Positions 43,750 to 53,433 of a stretch of DNA of 64,000 nucleotides are shown one piece after another. The notes beneath the pieces were generated by a model. That model did not search any database. It worked only from the letters and a program-made list of their open reading frames with translations, and was not told where the DNA came from. Source of the stretch: Yersinia alsatica (GTDB lineage Bacteria > Pseudomonadota > Gammaproteobacteria > Enterobacterales > Enterobacteriaceae); NCBI RefSeq assembly GCF_902170305.1, contig NZ_CABHWW010000033.1, positions 62,001 to 126,000 of the forward strand, written 5' to 3'. Position 1 is the first letter of the stretch, and each line of letters begins with the position of its first letter. The translations under genes and the position numbers were made by a program.

Positions 43750-45087
43750 TCATATGATGTAAGAAAGTAGGAAAGTGGTGCCTAATGCAATCACCGACGC
43801 GATAAAGGTCGCGGTGGTGTAATATTTAAATGTCTCACTCAACGTCGCACCGCAATATTGTTTTACCAGCCAGAATAGCGAGTCAGTGACGATGGTGAAA
43901 CCAATAGCACCGGAGCCAATAGCCAGAGTAATAATTTCCGGGCTGACATTGGGGTACATCGGCAATATAGGTGAAACAATGGCGGTTGCTCCCATCATTG
44001 CCACAGTCGCCGAGCCAACCGCAGCATGTAGAATCAGCGCCACCAGCCACGCCAATAGAATGGGGTGCATATCCAGATTAGATAAAATCACCGCCAACGC
44101 ATCCGCCAACCCACTGGCTTTTAATATTCCGTTAAATGCGCCACCAGCACCGATGATCAACAGAATATTGGCAATAGAAGCAAAACTATCTTCGGTTTTC
44201 GCCAGTAGCGTACTCATCCCCATATTTTGCCGGATACCCAGCGTGTAATAGGCAACAAAGGCGGCAATAAACATGGCGGTAATAGGATTACCGATAAACT
44301 CTAAGAGTAAATAGAGACTGGTGCCCTTCTCCATATTCAGTTCTGCGGCGGTTTTTGCCAGCATCAGAATAATCGGCAGCAGCACGGTAAATAAGGTGGC
44401 CCCCAATGACGGCAGCTCATCTTCATTGCGTACTTTAATTTCAGAGAATGCTTGCGGCACGGTTTTAAATGGCAGGCGTTTGCCCACAATACGCAGGAAG
44501 AGTGGCCCGCCAATTAATGATGCCGCCAACCCGACCACCAGCCCGTAAACAATCACTTTGCCAATATCAGCCCCTAATGCATTGGTGACGTACATAGCAG
44601 CCGGATGCGGTGGCACCACGCAGTGGACCGCCATCAAAGCAGTACACAGCGGGATAGCTAACTTCAGCAATGAGGTATTGGTCTTTTTGGCGATGGAAAA
44701 TGCCAATGGAATCAGTAAGACAACCCCCACCTCAACAAACAGAGTGATGCCGCAGATTAACCCGACCAACACCATCGTGACATCCGGTGATAGCCAGCGG
44801 CAGCGTTGTAAGGTAATACCGATGCGCTCTGCGGCACCGGATATTTCCATCATTTTACCTAAAATAGTCCCTAGCCCAATCACTGCGGCTAAAAAGCCCA
44901 GTGTGCCGCCAATTCCGCCTTCAATGGAATTCACCATTTCCAGCGGATTCATGCCCATTAATAACCCGACATAGAAACTCGCTAATAACAGCGCCAGAAA
45001 GGGATGTATTTTTAGTTTTACAATGGTGAAAATAATAATAATGATGCTCGTTAATAACGTCCCCACTACCCATATTTGTGAGTCCAT
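43750..45087 (-). CDS. dsdX: D-serine transporter DsdX (GntP family)
   Basis: GntP-family inner-membrane permease, 445 residues, the same length as E. coli DsdX, from ATG 45087 with AGAGG 6 nt upstream. About 12 membrane segments; family motifs [23 protein letters not shown] and [16 protein letters not shown] are visible. It imports D-serine for dsdA. Confidence 0.92.
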   Translation of the reverse strand: MDSQIWVVGTLLTSIIIIIFTIVKLKIHPFLALLLASFYVGLLMGMNPLEMVNSIEGGIGGTLGFLAAVIGLGTILGKMMEISGAAERIGITLQRCRWLSPDVTMVLVGLICGITLFVEVGVVLLIPLAFSIAKKTNTSLLKLAIPLCTALMAVHCVVPPHPAAMYVTNALGADIGKVIVYGLVVGLAASLIGGPLFLRIVGKRLPFKTVPQAFSEIKVRNEDELPSLGATLFTVLLPIILMLAKTAAELNMEKGTSLYLLLEFIGNPITAMFIAAFVAYYTLGIRQNMGMSTLLAKTEDSFASIANILLIIGAGGAFNGILKASGLADALAVILSNLDMHPILLAWLVALILHAAVGSATVAMMGATAIVSPILPMYPNVSPEIITLAIGSGAIGFTIVTDSLFWLVKQYCGATLSETFKYYTTATFIASVIALGTTFLLSYII

Positions 45088-45316
45088 AGCCAACCTCTTC
45101 TAATAATAAGTTCTGCCCTCATTGAATAAGAATTGGCCGGTACTGACAAATGATAAAAAATGGCTTTCAGATGAACTGGATTGAACCAAAAGTGCAATAT
45201 TGGTCAAGGTTTTACTATTAACTCAGATTTGCATCACATTAGATAACCCTAATCACTGCTTTGGTGGGTCATTGCGGTATACTATTTCAACAAAAAAGAT
45301 TGCCGGAGAAGCCACC
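45088..45316. promoter_or_regulatory. Divergent dsdX-dsdC promoter region
   Basis: 229 bp between divergent starts, AT-rich, where DsdC would bind to activate dsdXA in response to D-serine. I cannot single out the binding site with confidence. Confidence 0.5.
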
Positions 45317-46258
45317 ATGTACCCAGAAAAAAGCTATATCACCCGCAATAAATTACTGAATGGCTATCAGCTATCGAAACTCTATACCTTCGAAGTTGCT
45401 GCACGACACTGCTCATTTGCACTGGCGGCTGATGAGTTATCTATCAGCCCCAGCGCAGTCAGTCATCGAATTAATAGCCTGGAAGAAGAGTTAGGTTTCA
45501 AACTGTTCCAGCGCTTTCACCGCAAAGTGGAACTCACCGCTGAAGGGGAACGGGTATTTTGGGTGCTGAAATCGTCACTGGAATATCTGAATCAGGAAAT
45601 CCTAGAAATAAAGAATCAGGAACTCTCCGGCACACTGACCCTCTATTCTCGCCCTTCCATTGCCCAGTGCTGGTTAGTCCCGAAACTGGCTGATTTTGCC
45701 CATCACTACCCTGCCATCAGCTTGAATATTCTGACTGGCAATGAAAACGTCAATTTCCAAGGTGGCGGTATTGATTTAGCCATTTATTTTGATGATAAAA
45801 CGCCGGAGAAGCTCTCCTATCAGCACTTAATGGATGAATCTATGGTGCCGGTCTGTAGCCCGGAATATGCCGAAAAACATCAGCTTAATGGCAACCTTAT
45901 CAATTTACGGCAATGTACCTTGCTGCATGACCGCCAAGCCTGGAGTTATGATTCTGATATCAGTGAGTGGAATACCTGGGGCCAGCAAGTGGGTTTTGAT
46001 ATTGACTCCACACAGCGCAGTATGGGTTTCGACCGCTCAGATTTGGCGATTATCGCCGCCATGAATCATGTCGGTGTCGCCATGGGGCGTAAGAAACTGG
46101 TGACCAAACGGCTGGAAAACCAAGAGCTCATCATGCCCTTCCCCAATCTTGAAGTCAGGTGCGAGCAGCGCTATTACATTTCGACCCTGTCAGACCGGCA
46201 GTGGCCAAAGATTAATGCCTTTATTCAGTGGTTAAAAAAGATGGCGGATGAGTCCTAA
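45317..46258 (+). CDS. dsdC: LysR-family activator of the dsd operon
   Basis: LysR-type regulator, 313 residues (E. coli DsdC 311) from ATG 45317, GGAG 7 nt upstream. Winged helix-turn-helix at about 15-75 (FALAADELSISPSAVSHRINSLEEELGFKLF), then the effector domain with GTLTLYSRPSIAQCWLVPKL. It is divergent from dsdXA, the standard layout, and should activate those genes with D-serine. Confidence 0.92.
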   Translation: MYPEKSYITRNKLLNGYQLSKLYTFEVAARHCSFALAADELSISPSAVSHRINSLEEELGFKLFQRFHRKVELTAEGERVFWVLKSSLEYLNQEILEIKNQELSGTLTLYSRPSIAQCWLVPKLADFAHHYPAISLNILTGNENVNFQGGGIDLAIYFDDKTPEKLSYQHLMDESMVPVCSPEYAEKHQLNGNLINLRQCTLLHDRQAWSYDSDISEWNTWGQQVGFDIDSTQRSMGFDRSDLAIIAAMNHVGVAMGRKKLVTKRLENQELIMPFPNLEVRCEQRYYISTLSDRQWPKINAFIQWLKKMADES

Positions 46259-46289
46259 AAAACAGGCACTTATGCCATATAAGCGCCTG
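46257..46289 (-). terminator. Terminator of the Opp-type ABC operon (minus strand)
   Basis: CAGGC-A-CTTAT (46263-46273) pairs with ATAAG-C-GCCTG (46279-46289) with one mismatch; on the minus strand it is followed by six T (46257-46262 as A on the plus strand). It also lies just after the dsdC stop. Confidence 0.7.
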
Positions 46290-46295
46290 AATAAA

Positions 46296-47087
46296 TCATG
46301 ACATTGCAGCCGCTTTCTGCGCCAAATCACGGCTGTACTGCCGGCTGGCATCCACCAGCATATGGGTATAGGCGGTTTTTTCGCAGTCGGTGGTTAAATC
46401 CTCGGTATTCAGCGTTTCCAGTATTCGGCCATGTTGCATCACCGCCACACGATGGCACAGATGCGCGATGACCCCTAGATCGTGTGTCACCAGCAGATAA
46501 GTGAGCTTCTCGCGCTGTTGTAATTCCGCCAGCAGATTGAGAATTTCGGCTTGTACCGACACATCCAGCGCCGAGGTCGGTTCATCCAGCAGCAAGACGC
46601 GCGGCTCAAGAATTAGCGCCCGTGCAATGGCCACCCGCTGGCGCTGACCGCCCGAGAGCTGGTGCGGATAGCGCTGGCGAAACAGCCGATTCAAACCCAC
46701 TTTTTCCAAGATGGTATCAATGCGCTGGTCGCGGTCACCCATGCCGTGAATGGCAAGCGGCTCGGAAAGAATGTATTCAATAGTATGACGTGGATGCAGT
46801 GATCCATAAGGGTCTTGAAACACCATCTGCACATGGCGGCAGCGATCGCGCTCGATCCGGTGTGCCAGCGGCATTTGGTTCAGTGTGAGCTGCCCTGTCC
46901 AGTGATTAAATAACCCCGCCAGACATTTCAGCACCGTGGTTTTGCCCGAACCGGACTCCCCCACTAAACCAAAAATTTCACCATTGTTAACCGCCAGATT
47001 CACATCAAACAGTACCTGATTCTGCTGGCTACCTTCGCCAAAAATAAGGTTAAGGTTATTAATTTCAATCATCGCATTTGCAGACAT
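46296..47087 (-). CDS. Oligopeptide/nickel-type ABC transporter ATPase (DppF/OppF-like)
   Basis: ATPase of 263 residues with Walker A GESGSGKTT (about 40-48), VFQDPYGSLHPR Q-loop, QLSGGQRQRVAIARAL, VLLLDEPTSALDVS and VTHDL. It lacks most of the usual C-terminal oligopeptide extension. It is the last gene of a five-gene transporter following an enolase-superfamily gene, so the substrate may be an acid sugar or other organic acid rather than a peptide. Confidence 0.87.
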   Translation of the reverse strand: MSANAMIEINNLNLIFGEGSQQNQVLFDVNLAVNNGEIFGLVGESGSGKTTVLKCLAGLFNHWTGQLTLNQMPLAHRIERDRCRHVQMVFQDPYGSLHPRHTIEYILSEPLAIHGMGDRDQRIDTILEKVGLNRLFRQRYPHQLSGGQRQRVAIARALILEPRVLLLDEPTSALDVSVQAEILNLLAELQQREKLTYLLVTHDLGVIAHLCHRVAVMQHGRILETLNTEDLTTDCEKTAYTHMLVDASRQYSRDLAQKAAAMS

Positions 47088-47097
47088 AACAGGCTCC

Positions 47098-47973
47098 TTA
47101 ACCTTTCATCCAGGCTGGATCACGCACCATCACTGGCAAGCGATCACGGCGGTTATTCAGATCAGGCAGTGCATTGAGCAGGCCGCGAGTATAGGGGTGC
47201 TGCGCACTATCAAGATCACCAGCAGCAATGGACTCCACCACTCGCCCGGCATACATCACCAACACCCGATCGCAAAAGCTGCGCACCAGATTGATGTCAT
47301 GACTGATAAAAATCAGCCCCAAGCCGCGCTCTTGAACTAAATCATCCAGCATCGCCAACACCTGCAACCGCACAGACACATCCAGTGCCGAAGTGGGTTC
47401 ATCGGCGATCACCATTTCTGGCCCAGTGATCAGCATCATGGCTATCATGATCCGCTGCCCCTGACCGCCAGAAACTTCATGCGGATACAGGCGATACACC
47501 CGCTGAGGCTGGCGAATACGCACCACTTCAAACATTGATAGCACCCGCTCCCGCGCCTCCTGACGCGACACTTTATGGTGTGCCAGATAAGCTTCCGCCA
47601 CCTGATCGCCGACGCACACCACCGGATTCAAGGAGTATTTCGGGTCTTGCATAATCATCGACATCCGCTTGCCGCGCACTTCGCGCATTTTGGCTTCATT
47701 GGCGCGCAATAAATCCACTTCAGCAAAGCGCAAGGTGTTGGCATGGATTTGTGCACTGGCGGGATGCAGTTTCAGCAGTGCGCGCCCTACTGTGGATTTG
47801 CCTGAGCCGGACTCACCGACAATCGCCAGTTTCTCTTTGCCCAGCGCAAATGAAACGCCGCGCACCGCGTCAGTCACCTGTTTGCCATTAACGAAGCTCA
47901 CCCGCAGGTCATCCACTTCCAGCAAAGGCACTGATTTACTCTGTTCTGGGATCGAGAATGTCACGTAGGCCAT
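47098..47973 (-). CDS. Oligopeptide/nickel-type ABC transporter ATPase (DppD/OppD-like)
   Basis: ATPase of 291 residues with Walker A GESGSGKST, MIMQDPKYSLNPV, VSGGQGQRIMIAMML (a slightly diverged signature) and VIADEPTSALDVS. The C-terminal PYTRGLLNALPDL is the OppD/DppD oligopeptide motif. The listed ATG nearly touches GGAG; a GTG three codons later (47964) has better 9-nt spacing and may be the true start. The gene overlaps the upstream permease by about 30-38 bp. Confidence 0.85.
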   Translation of the reverse strand: MAYVTFSIPEQSKSVPLLEVDDLRVSFVNGKQVTDAVRGVSFALGKEKLAIVGESGSGKSTVGRALLKLHPASAQIHANTLRFAEVDLLRANEAKMREVRGKRMSMIMQDPKYSLNPVVCVGDQVAEAYLAHHKVSRQEARERVLSMFEVVRIRQPQRVYRLYPHEVSGGQGQRIMIAMMLITGPEMVIADEPTSALDVSVRLQVLAMLDDLVQERGLGLIFISHDINLVRSFCDRVLVMYAGRVVESIAAGDLDSAQHPYTRGLLNALPDLNNRRDRLPVMVRDPAWMKG

Positions 47974-48844
47974 CTCCTAAGAAGTTAAACGCCAGACTGT
48001 TTAGCAGGATCGCCAACCCAGGGATCGTCACCAGCCACCAGCACTCCATCATGTAACGGCGACCGCTGGAGATCATCGCCCCCCACTCAGGATCCGGTGG
48101 CTGAGCCCCCAAACCCAGGAAGCCCAAGCCCGCGGCGGTCAAAATAATACCGGCCATATTCATGGTGATACGGATAATCACCGACGGCAGACACAGCGGC
48201 ACGATGTGACGCAGCAAAATACGCAGCGGCGATGCGCCCTGCAATTTCACCGCCGAGACAAAATCGGCATTGCGTAGCGAGAGAGTTTCGGCTCGCGCCA
48301 GACGGGCAATCGGCGGCCAGGCGGTCAGTGTTATCGCGATAACCACATGCTCCAGACCGGGGCCCAAAGCTGCGACGAATGCCAGTGCCAGCACCAAACT
48401 CGGGAACGAGATAAAAATATCGGTAATACGCATTAAGATGCTATCGACCTTGCCACCGAAGTAACCAGCGACCACGCCAAGTAACAGCCCGATAGGCCCG
48501 ACCGTCACCGACACCAGTGCCACAATGTACAAAGTAGTACGCGCACCATAAATCAGGCGGCTGTATTGATCCCGGCCAAATTCATCAGTACCAAACCAAT
48601 GCTGGCTACCGGGAGCCTGTAATGCATTACCGAGATCTTGTGCCAGCGGATCATGGGTTGCTAGCCACGGCGCAAAAAAGGCCACCACCAACAACAAGCC
48701 AATAATGGAAACACCAATGGCAGTAAGCGGGTTTCTCATTAAAGTGTGGAAGAAGCTAACTACCCGCCGTAGCCCGCGCTTCCAACCCTGATTTTTCATT
48801 TCAGGGCGTGCCACGACATTATCGGGTTCAGAGGAAAGCATCAT
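47936..48844 (-). CDS. Oligopeptide/nickel-type ABC transporter permease (DppC-like)
   Basis: Inner-membrane permease, 302 residues, with an N-terminal cytoplasmic segment then about six membrane helices. Family marks are HWFGTDEFGRDQYSRLIYGAR (near 80-100) and the coupling loop ARAETLSLRNADFVSAVKLQG (about 183-203). It overlaps the partner permease by 4 bp. Confidence 0.88.
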   Translation of the reverse strand: MMLSSEPDNVVARPEMKNQGWKRGLRRVVSFFHTLMRNPLTAIGVSIIGLLLVVAFFAPWLATHDPLAQDLGNALQAPGSQHWFGTDEFGRDQYSRLIYGARTTLYIVALVSVTVGPIGLLLGVVAGYFGGKVDSILMRITDIFISFPSLVLALAFVAALGPGLEHVVIAITLTAWPPIARLARAETLSLRNADFVSAVKLQGASPLRILLRHIVPLCLPSVIIRITMNMAGIILTAAGLGFLGLGAQPPDPEWGAMISSGRRYMMECWWLVTIPGLAILLNSLAFNFLGDGLRDILDPRTE

Positions 48845-49881
48845 TGATTCGTCCTCGGGTCAAAGATCTGATACAGCATGTCAGACAGTAAATTCAGTGA
48901 AACGAAGATCAAGCCAACCAGCAGCACGCAGCCCATCACCGCATTCATGTCGCCGAGCAATAAGCTGCCTGTCAAATACGAACCAAAACCGGGCCAAGAG
49001 AAGACGGTCTCAATCAATACCGCCCCTTCCAATAATGAGCCGTAAGCCAGCGCGACAACCGTCAGTAATTGCACCAGAATATTGCGAAAAGCATGGCCCC
49101 ACAGCACTTGAAACTCAGACAAGCCTTTCACTTTGGCGGTAATGATGTATTCCTGCGATAGCTGCGCCAGCATAAAACTGCGGGTCATACGACTGATATA
49201 AGCCAATGAGTGGAAGCCAAGAATGGTGGCCGGCAACAGCAAGTGATTGACCGCACTGCGGAATACTTCCCACTCGCCCGCCAGTGCCGAGTCAATCAGC
49301 AGTAAGCCAGTGCGCCGGTCAACTAAACCGTCATAGGCCATATCGACCCGCCCGGCACCGCCCACCCAATTTAACCAAGCATAGAACACTAATAGCCCCA
49401 TCATCCCGACCCAAAAAATCGGGGTTGAATAGCCCGCCAGGCTGATAAAGCGCACCACATAATCAGCAAATTTGCCATGGCGTGCTGCCGCCATAACCCC
49501 CAGAGGAATGCCCAGACCGGCTCCCACCAAAATAGCCATAGTGGCCAGTTCAATGGTTGCGGGGAACACACGAATGATGTCATCAACCACTGGGCGACCC
49601 GTGAGCAAAGCATTGCCGAGATCACCGTGGATAAGTGAATTAAAGTAGATAAAGAACTGTGTCCAAAGCGGCTTATCAAGCCCCAGTTGCAGATAAACCT
49701 GCTGATAGGTACTTTGATCGGCATCCTGACCGACTATCGCCAAAACCGGGTCAATCGGCATGACCCGGCCGATAATAAACGTCAGGATCAATAAACCGAA
49801 TAGAGTCACGGCTACCTGAAAAAGGCGCTTTGATAAACGCCGCGCGATGCCATGCGGTGCAAACCAGTCTGAAACCTTCAT
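48841..49881 (-). CDS. Oligopeptide/nickel-type ABC transporter permease (DppB-like)
   Basis: Inner-membrane permease, 346 residues from ATG 49881 (GAGGA upstream). The DppB/OppB coupling loop RSFMLAQLSQEYIITAKVKG (about 227-246) and the ending ETVFSWPGFGSYLTGSLLLGD are visible. A 30-residue acidic/polar insert near residue 180-200 is longer than in E. coli DppB. Confidence 0.87.
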   Translation of the reverse strand: MKVSDWFAPHGIARRLSKRLFQVAVTLFGLLILTFIIGRVMPIDPVLAIVGQDADQSTYQQVYLQLGLDKPLWTQFFIYFNSLIHGDLGNALLTGRPVVDDIIRVFPATIELATMAILVGAGLGIPLGVMAAARHGKFADYVVRFISLAGYSTPIFWVGMMGLLVFYAWLNWVGGAGRVDMAYDGLVDRRTGLLLIDSALAGEWEVFRSAVNHLLLPATILGFHSLAYISRMTRSFMLAQLSQEYIITAKVKGLSEFQVLWGHAFRNILVQLLTVVALAYGSLLEGAVLIETVFSWPGFGSYLTGSLLLGDMNAVMGCVLLVGLIFVSLNLLSDMLYQIFDPRTNQ

Positions 49882-49947
49882 GCTATCCTCCCGATACGGG
49901 CAAAACACACGGGTGCCTTGCCCTAGGTTTAGGTTGCTTGCCGTGAA

Positions 49948-51558
49948 TTATCGCTGCTTATACACCTGTAGCAGGCGGGTTGTGGTGGATGGATGCGGGA
50001 CGTAATCAACTACGTCTTTGCGCAGCACGACGGAATCAACCATTTGTGAAATCGGTAAGATGGCCGGGAATAGCGCGTCGTAGCGCTCCTGTACTGCCAC
50101 GTACATTTGCTTTTGCTTGGCCGGATCTTTCTCGATAAGCGCGTTATCAATTAATTCATTCAGCTGTTTATCGTAGAAAGAGGTGCGCCAGCCCTGGAAG
50201 TTGGTCAGCTTGGCGGCATCACTGTTATCCGGGTTATAGGCAATTGAGCGCAAGCTAGAATGAGGATGAGGATCAACGCCGCCACCGCCACGGCCCACCA
50301 GCATATCGAACTGGCGATCCCGCATGGCACCATAGACCTGATTACCGGTGCCGGTCAGAATTTTGGCTTGGATTCCGGCTTGAGCCAGTGTGGATTGAAC
50401 CGCAGTGGCGACGTTGATAAATGGCGGATCAGACAGCACCCGCAGGGTGGTGGTGAAACCCTCGGGATAACCCGCTTCCGCTAGCAGCGCCTTGGCTTTC
50501 GCCACATCAAGTTTATAGCCGGGATCGGGCAGTGTGACATCCATCCCTTTCTGGATCGGGCGTTGATGGAAGATCCCATAGCCCGGCATGATAGTTTTAT
50601 TAATCCCATCATAATCAATTAAATACCGCACCGCTTCGCGCACCTTAGGATTGGCGAAATGCGGCTCTTTCAGGCTCATAGCAACATAATAAATGGTGCC
50701 GCGCTGAACTTCATCGACTTGAATTTCCGGGTTATTTTTCAGTGCATTAATATCGGGCACCGACATGCCACTGGCAATATCAATATCCCCTTTTTCAATC
50801 ATTAACCGTAGCGCTTGCGACTCCGTCATATGGCGGAATATCACCCGCTTCATTTTGGCGTCACCTTGCCAGTAATTATCCACCCGGCTGATACGCAACA
50901 CATCTTTTGCCTGCCAAACATCCAGCTTGAATGGCCCTGAACCCGCTTCATTGGTGGTCAGCCAACCATTGCCCCAATCACCATTTTTCTCATGTTGCAT
51001 CACCGTGGCGCGATCAAGAATCGAGCCACTGCCCAAGGTTGCCAGCGAATAAATCACCAGCTTCGGGTCGGTCGGCTTAGGTAGCTCAATCTCCACCGTG
51101 AGGGGATCTTTAGCGCGGATCAACTGCTCCACGTTATCGGCAGTAAAGCCGTAGGATTTCCAAGTCGTGGCTTGCGCCAGATTCAGATGCATCAGGCGAT
51201 TCATTGACCAGGCAAAATCGGCAGCCGTCACCGGATTGCCAGAGTGGAATTTCATTCCCTCACGCAAGGTAAAGGTGATTAACTTGCCGTCGTCACTGAT
51301 TTGCCACTCAGTGGCCGCACCGGGCAGAACTTTGCTCGGCGTGTGTGGGTCCAATTCCACCAAGGAGTCATACAGATTAACAATGATAGAAACGGCATCA
51401 TTGCCAGTCATGGCGGCCGGATCGAGTGACAGCAGGTTGTTCATATTCATGCCAACAATCAGTTGGTCATTGGGTGTTTTAGCCATACTGACGCCAGCCG
51501 ACGTCAGGGTAATCAGTAGGGTAAGGAGGAGTGTTCTGACTATTATTATCGCGTTCAT
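49948..51558 (-). CDS. Oligopeptide/nickel-type ABC transporter substrate-binding protein
   Basis: Periplasmic SBP_bac_5 protein of 536 residues. A signal peptide ends GVSMAKTP near residue 26. Typical features are LSLDPAAMTGNDA, LPGAATEWQISDDGKLITFTLR and GSGPFKLDVW. It is the first transporter gene after the enolase-superfamily gene (93 bp gap). The ligand could be a peptide, opine or sugar acid; neighbours favour an organic acid. Confidence 0.87.
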   Translation of the reverse strand: MNAIIIVRTLLLTLLITLTSAGVSMAKTPNDQLIVGMNMNNLLSLDPAAMTGNDAVSIIVNLYDSLVELDPHTPSKVLPGAATEWQISDDGKLITFTLREGMKFHSGNPVTAADFAWSMNRLMHLNLAQATTWKSYGFTADNVEQLIRAKDPLTVEIELPKPTDPKLVIYSLATLGSGSILDRATVMQHEKNGDWGNGWLTTNEAGSGPFKLDVWQAKDVLRISRVDNYWQGDAKMKRVIFRHMTESQALRLMIEKGDIDIASGMSVPDINALKNNPEIQVDEVQRGTIYYVAMSLKEPHFANPKVREAVRYLIDYDGINKTIMPGYGIFHQRPIQKGMDVTLPDPGYKLDVAKAKALLAEAGYPEGFTTTLRVLSDPPFINVATAVQSTLAQAGIQAKILTGTGNQVYGAMRDRQFDMLVGRGGGGVDPHPHSSLRSIAYNPDNSDAAKLTNFQGWRTSFYDKQLNELIDNALIEKDPAKQKQMYVAVQERYDALFPAILPISQMVDSVVLRKDVVDYVPHPSTTTRLLQVYKQR

Positions 51559-51650
51559 GGACCATTCTCCGGTAAGAAAAGGCGAGATCTGAATGCTTGT
51601 TTTTATAGGTCGAAATAATTTTTAAGCCGCGAAGAAATTATTCAATGGCC

Positions 51651-52802
51651 TCAAGAACGCAGGGTATTGGCTGCGATATAGTCGAAGTTAATATCCTCGC
51701 CTAATCCTGGGCGCGTCGGTAACGAGACATAACCGTCACTGTCCATCGGGTCGATGATGCTGTTGAGGTAAGCAGCGGGCTCATCGTAATCAAGGAATGG
51801 ATGCAGTAACCCACGCTCATACCAGCGGCAGTTACGGATGGCACCGACAACCGCCAGATTTGGCGCGCCATTACCGTGAATCTCACAATCCATGCCGAAG
51901 GATTCCGCTAAATGGGCCACTTTCAAGCAAGGCGTGATGCCGCCTACGCCCTGAACACCGGCACGTAAAATATCGCAGGCACCGGCTTTCACCCAATCTG
52001 CACGGCTGAAGTATTTCCCCGCCAGACTTTCAGGCCCGATGATGTCTATCTGTAGGTTTTCCCGCAGCCAGCAATAAGAAGCCATGCTCTGCTCTTCCAT
52101 CGGCTCTTCAAACCAGCTGAAATTCAGTTTTTGCAGTTCGCGGCCAATATAGAGGGCATCACTACGGCTGTACCAATGGTAGCCATCCAGCATCAAAGCA
52201 ATATCTGGCCCGACGGCTTCACGTACCGCAGCACAGGCGCGGACATCCATTTGTGGACTTGGCGCAAAGGAGACTGGCGGCATCCAAGTATGCAACTTAA
52301 TGCCCTTATAGCCTCTGGCGACCAATTGCTCGGCAAAACGCGCATACTCATCCGGGGTGGATAGCCCACCCGCGAGCTCATCACCGCACATGGTGCTGCC
52401 GTAGGCCAATACTTTGTCGCGATAACCGCCCAGCAATTTATAGACTGGCTGACCCAATTTGCGCCCCAGCAGATCCCAAATAGCCTGCTCAGCGATAGCC
52501 AGTGCCCGGTCGGTTAACTGATTGGCGCTGCCGCGCTGCCAGTGGACTAAGTCATTCCACAGCCGCTCGCGGTCAAACGGGTTCTGCCCGATCAACACTT
52601 TCTTAAAGAAGCTGTCGATGATGTGCGGACGAATCACTTCCGGTGGGGCGAATGCATAGCCACAGTCACCTTCGTCAGTGGTCAAGGTCAGCATGGCCAT
52701 TTTTGCCAGTGATTCCTCACCGGGGTGCGAATGCCCAGCGGTATCAGAAACACGCCGGGTGGGATAAGAAAATACAGTGACGTCTACGGATATTATTTTC
52801 AC
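51651..52802 (-). CDS. Mandelate racemase/muconate lactonizing enzyme-family protein
   Basis: Enolase-superfamily enzyme, 383 residues from GTG 52802 (AGG 7 nt upstream). The (beta/alpha)7-beta barrel carries a KLH motif (GYKGIKLHTW, about 170), metal ligands Asp in LMLDGYHWY, Glu in FEEPMEE and Glu in GPESLAG, and a C-terminal His in EIHGNGAP. The catalytic Lys pair of KxK epimerases is not present, so an acid-sugar dehydratase is more likely than a dipeptide epimerase. It precedes an Opp-type transporter that may import its substrate. Confidence 0.8.
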   Translation of the reverse strand: MKIISVDVTVFSYPTRRVSDTAGHSHPGEESLAKMAMLTLTTDEGDCGYAFAPPEVIRPHIIDSFFKKVLIGQNPFDRERLWNDLVHWQRGSANQLTDRALAIAEQAIWDLLGRKLGQPVYKLLGGYRDKVLAYGSTMCGDELAGGLSTPDEYARFAEQLVARGYKGIKLHTWMPPVSFAPSPQMDVRACAAVREAVGPDIALMLDGYHWYSRSDALYIGRELQKLNFSWFEEPMEEQSMASYCWLRENLQIDIIGPESLAGKYFSRADWVKAGACDILRAGVQGVGGITPCLKVAHLAESFGMDCEIHGNGAPNLAVVGAIRNCRWYERGLLHPFLDYDEPAAYLNSIIDPMDSDGYVSLPTRPGLGEDINFDYIAANTLRS

Positions 52803-53433
52803 CTGATTACCTGCCTTTAGAGTTCATTTCGTTTTCAGTCGGAACAGTGATTGCCTCGCTGATATCTCCTGACTAAATGGCCGCTATCCCTGTGAGCTCA
52901 AATCGTTAATCCCTTATTTTTAATGATGATTTATTCACGCTTAATATTAAAACGACGGATCTTTTAAAATGGAATTACATTTCACTTAACCAGTATTGGA
53001 GATAACTGTCGATTAGTCATTAGGAAATTGGCTGCAAAAAAGACAATAAAGGCAGGGTTTTTTGGGCAAATGCATAAATTATTGTGAGCCCCATCACGAT
53101 GAAATAGGGGAAAAGTGTCCGACATCACAAAATGCGCGGGAGGGGCGTGGGTCACCATCCTTATTCATGCTGCTGCCCAGCGCCAAATTTGCTTTTTTTT
53201 CAATCAATAGACAAAGGCTATCTCAACGATAGGCAAAGCTGCCCCACTAGCTTGATAAAGGTCAACCATCACTCAGCACAGCCCAGAGATAATCCCACTC
53301 AATAAATAAGGTTATTGACAGGATAAAAACCCTATACCCAACATTATTGGCATTGCAGTTCGGTAGCAGCCAATACGAAGGGGATAAATGTGAAAGTGAC
53401 TTATCACTTTCCACACAACAAAGGAGTGCTGCT
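52803..53433. other. Divergent intergenic region upstream of ccp
   Basis: 631 bp without a credible gene. Apart from the FNR promoter near 53252-53300, I see only AT-rich sequence with no repeat or insertion-sequence end. Confidence 0.6.
53252..53300 (+). promoter_or_regulatory. FNR-dependent class II promoter of ccp
   Basis: FNR box TTGATAAAGGTCAA (53252-53265) differs from TTGAT-N4-ATCAA at one base. A -10 GATAAT lies at 53288-53293; the distance from box centre to -10 is exactly that of FNR centred at -41.5, predicting a start near 53300. Confidence 0.75.
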
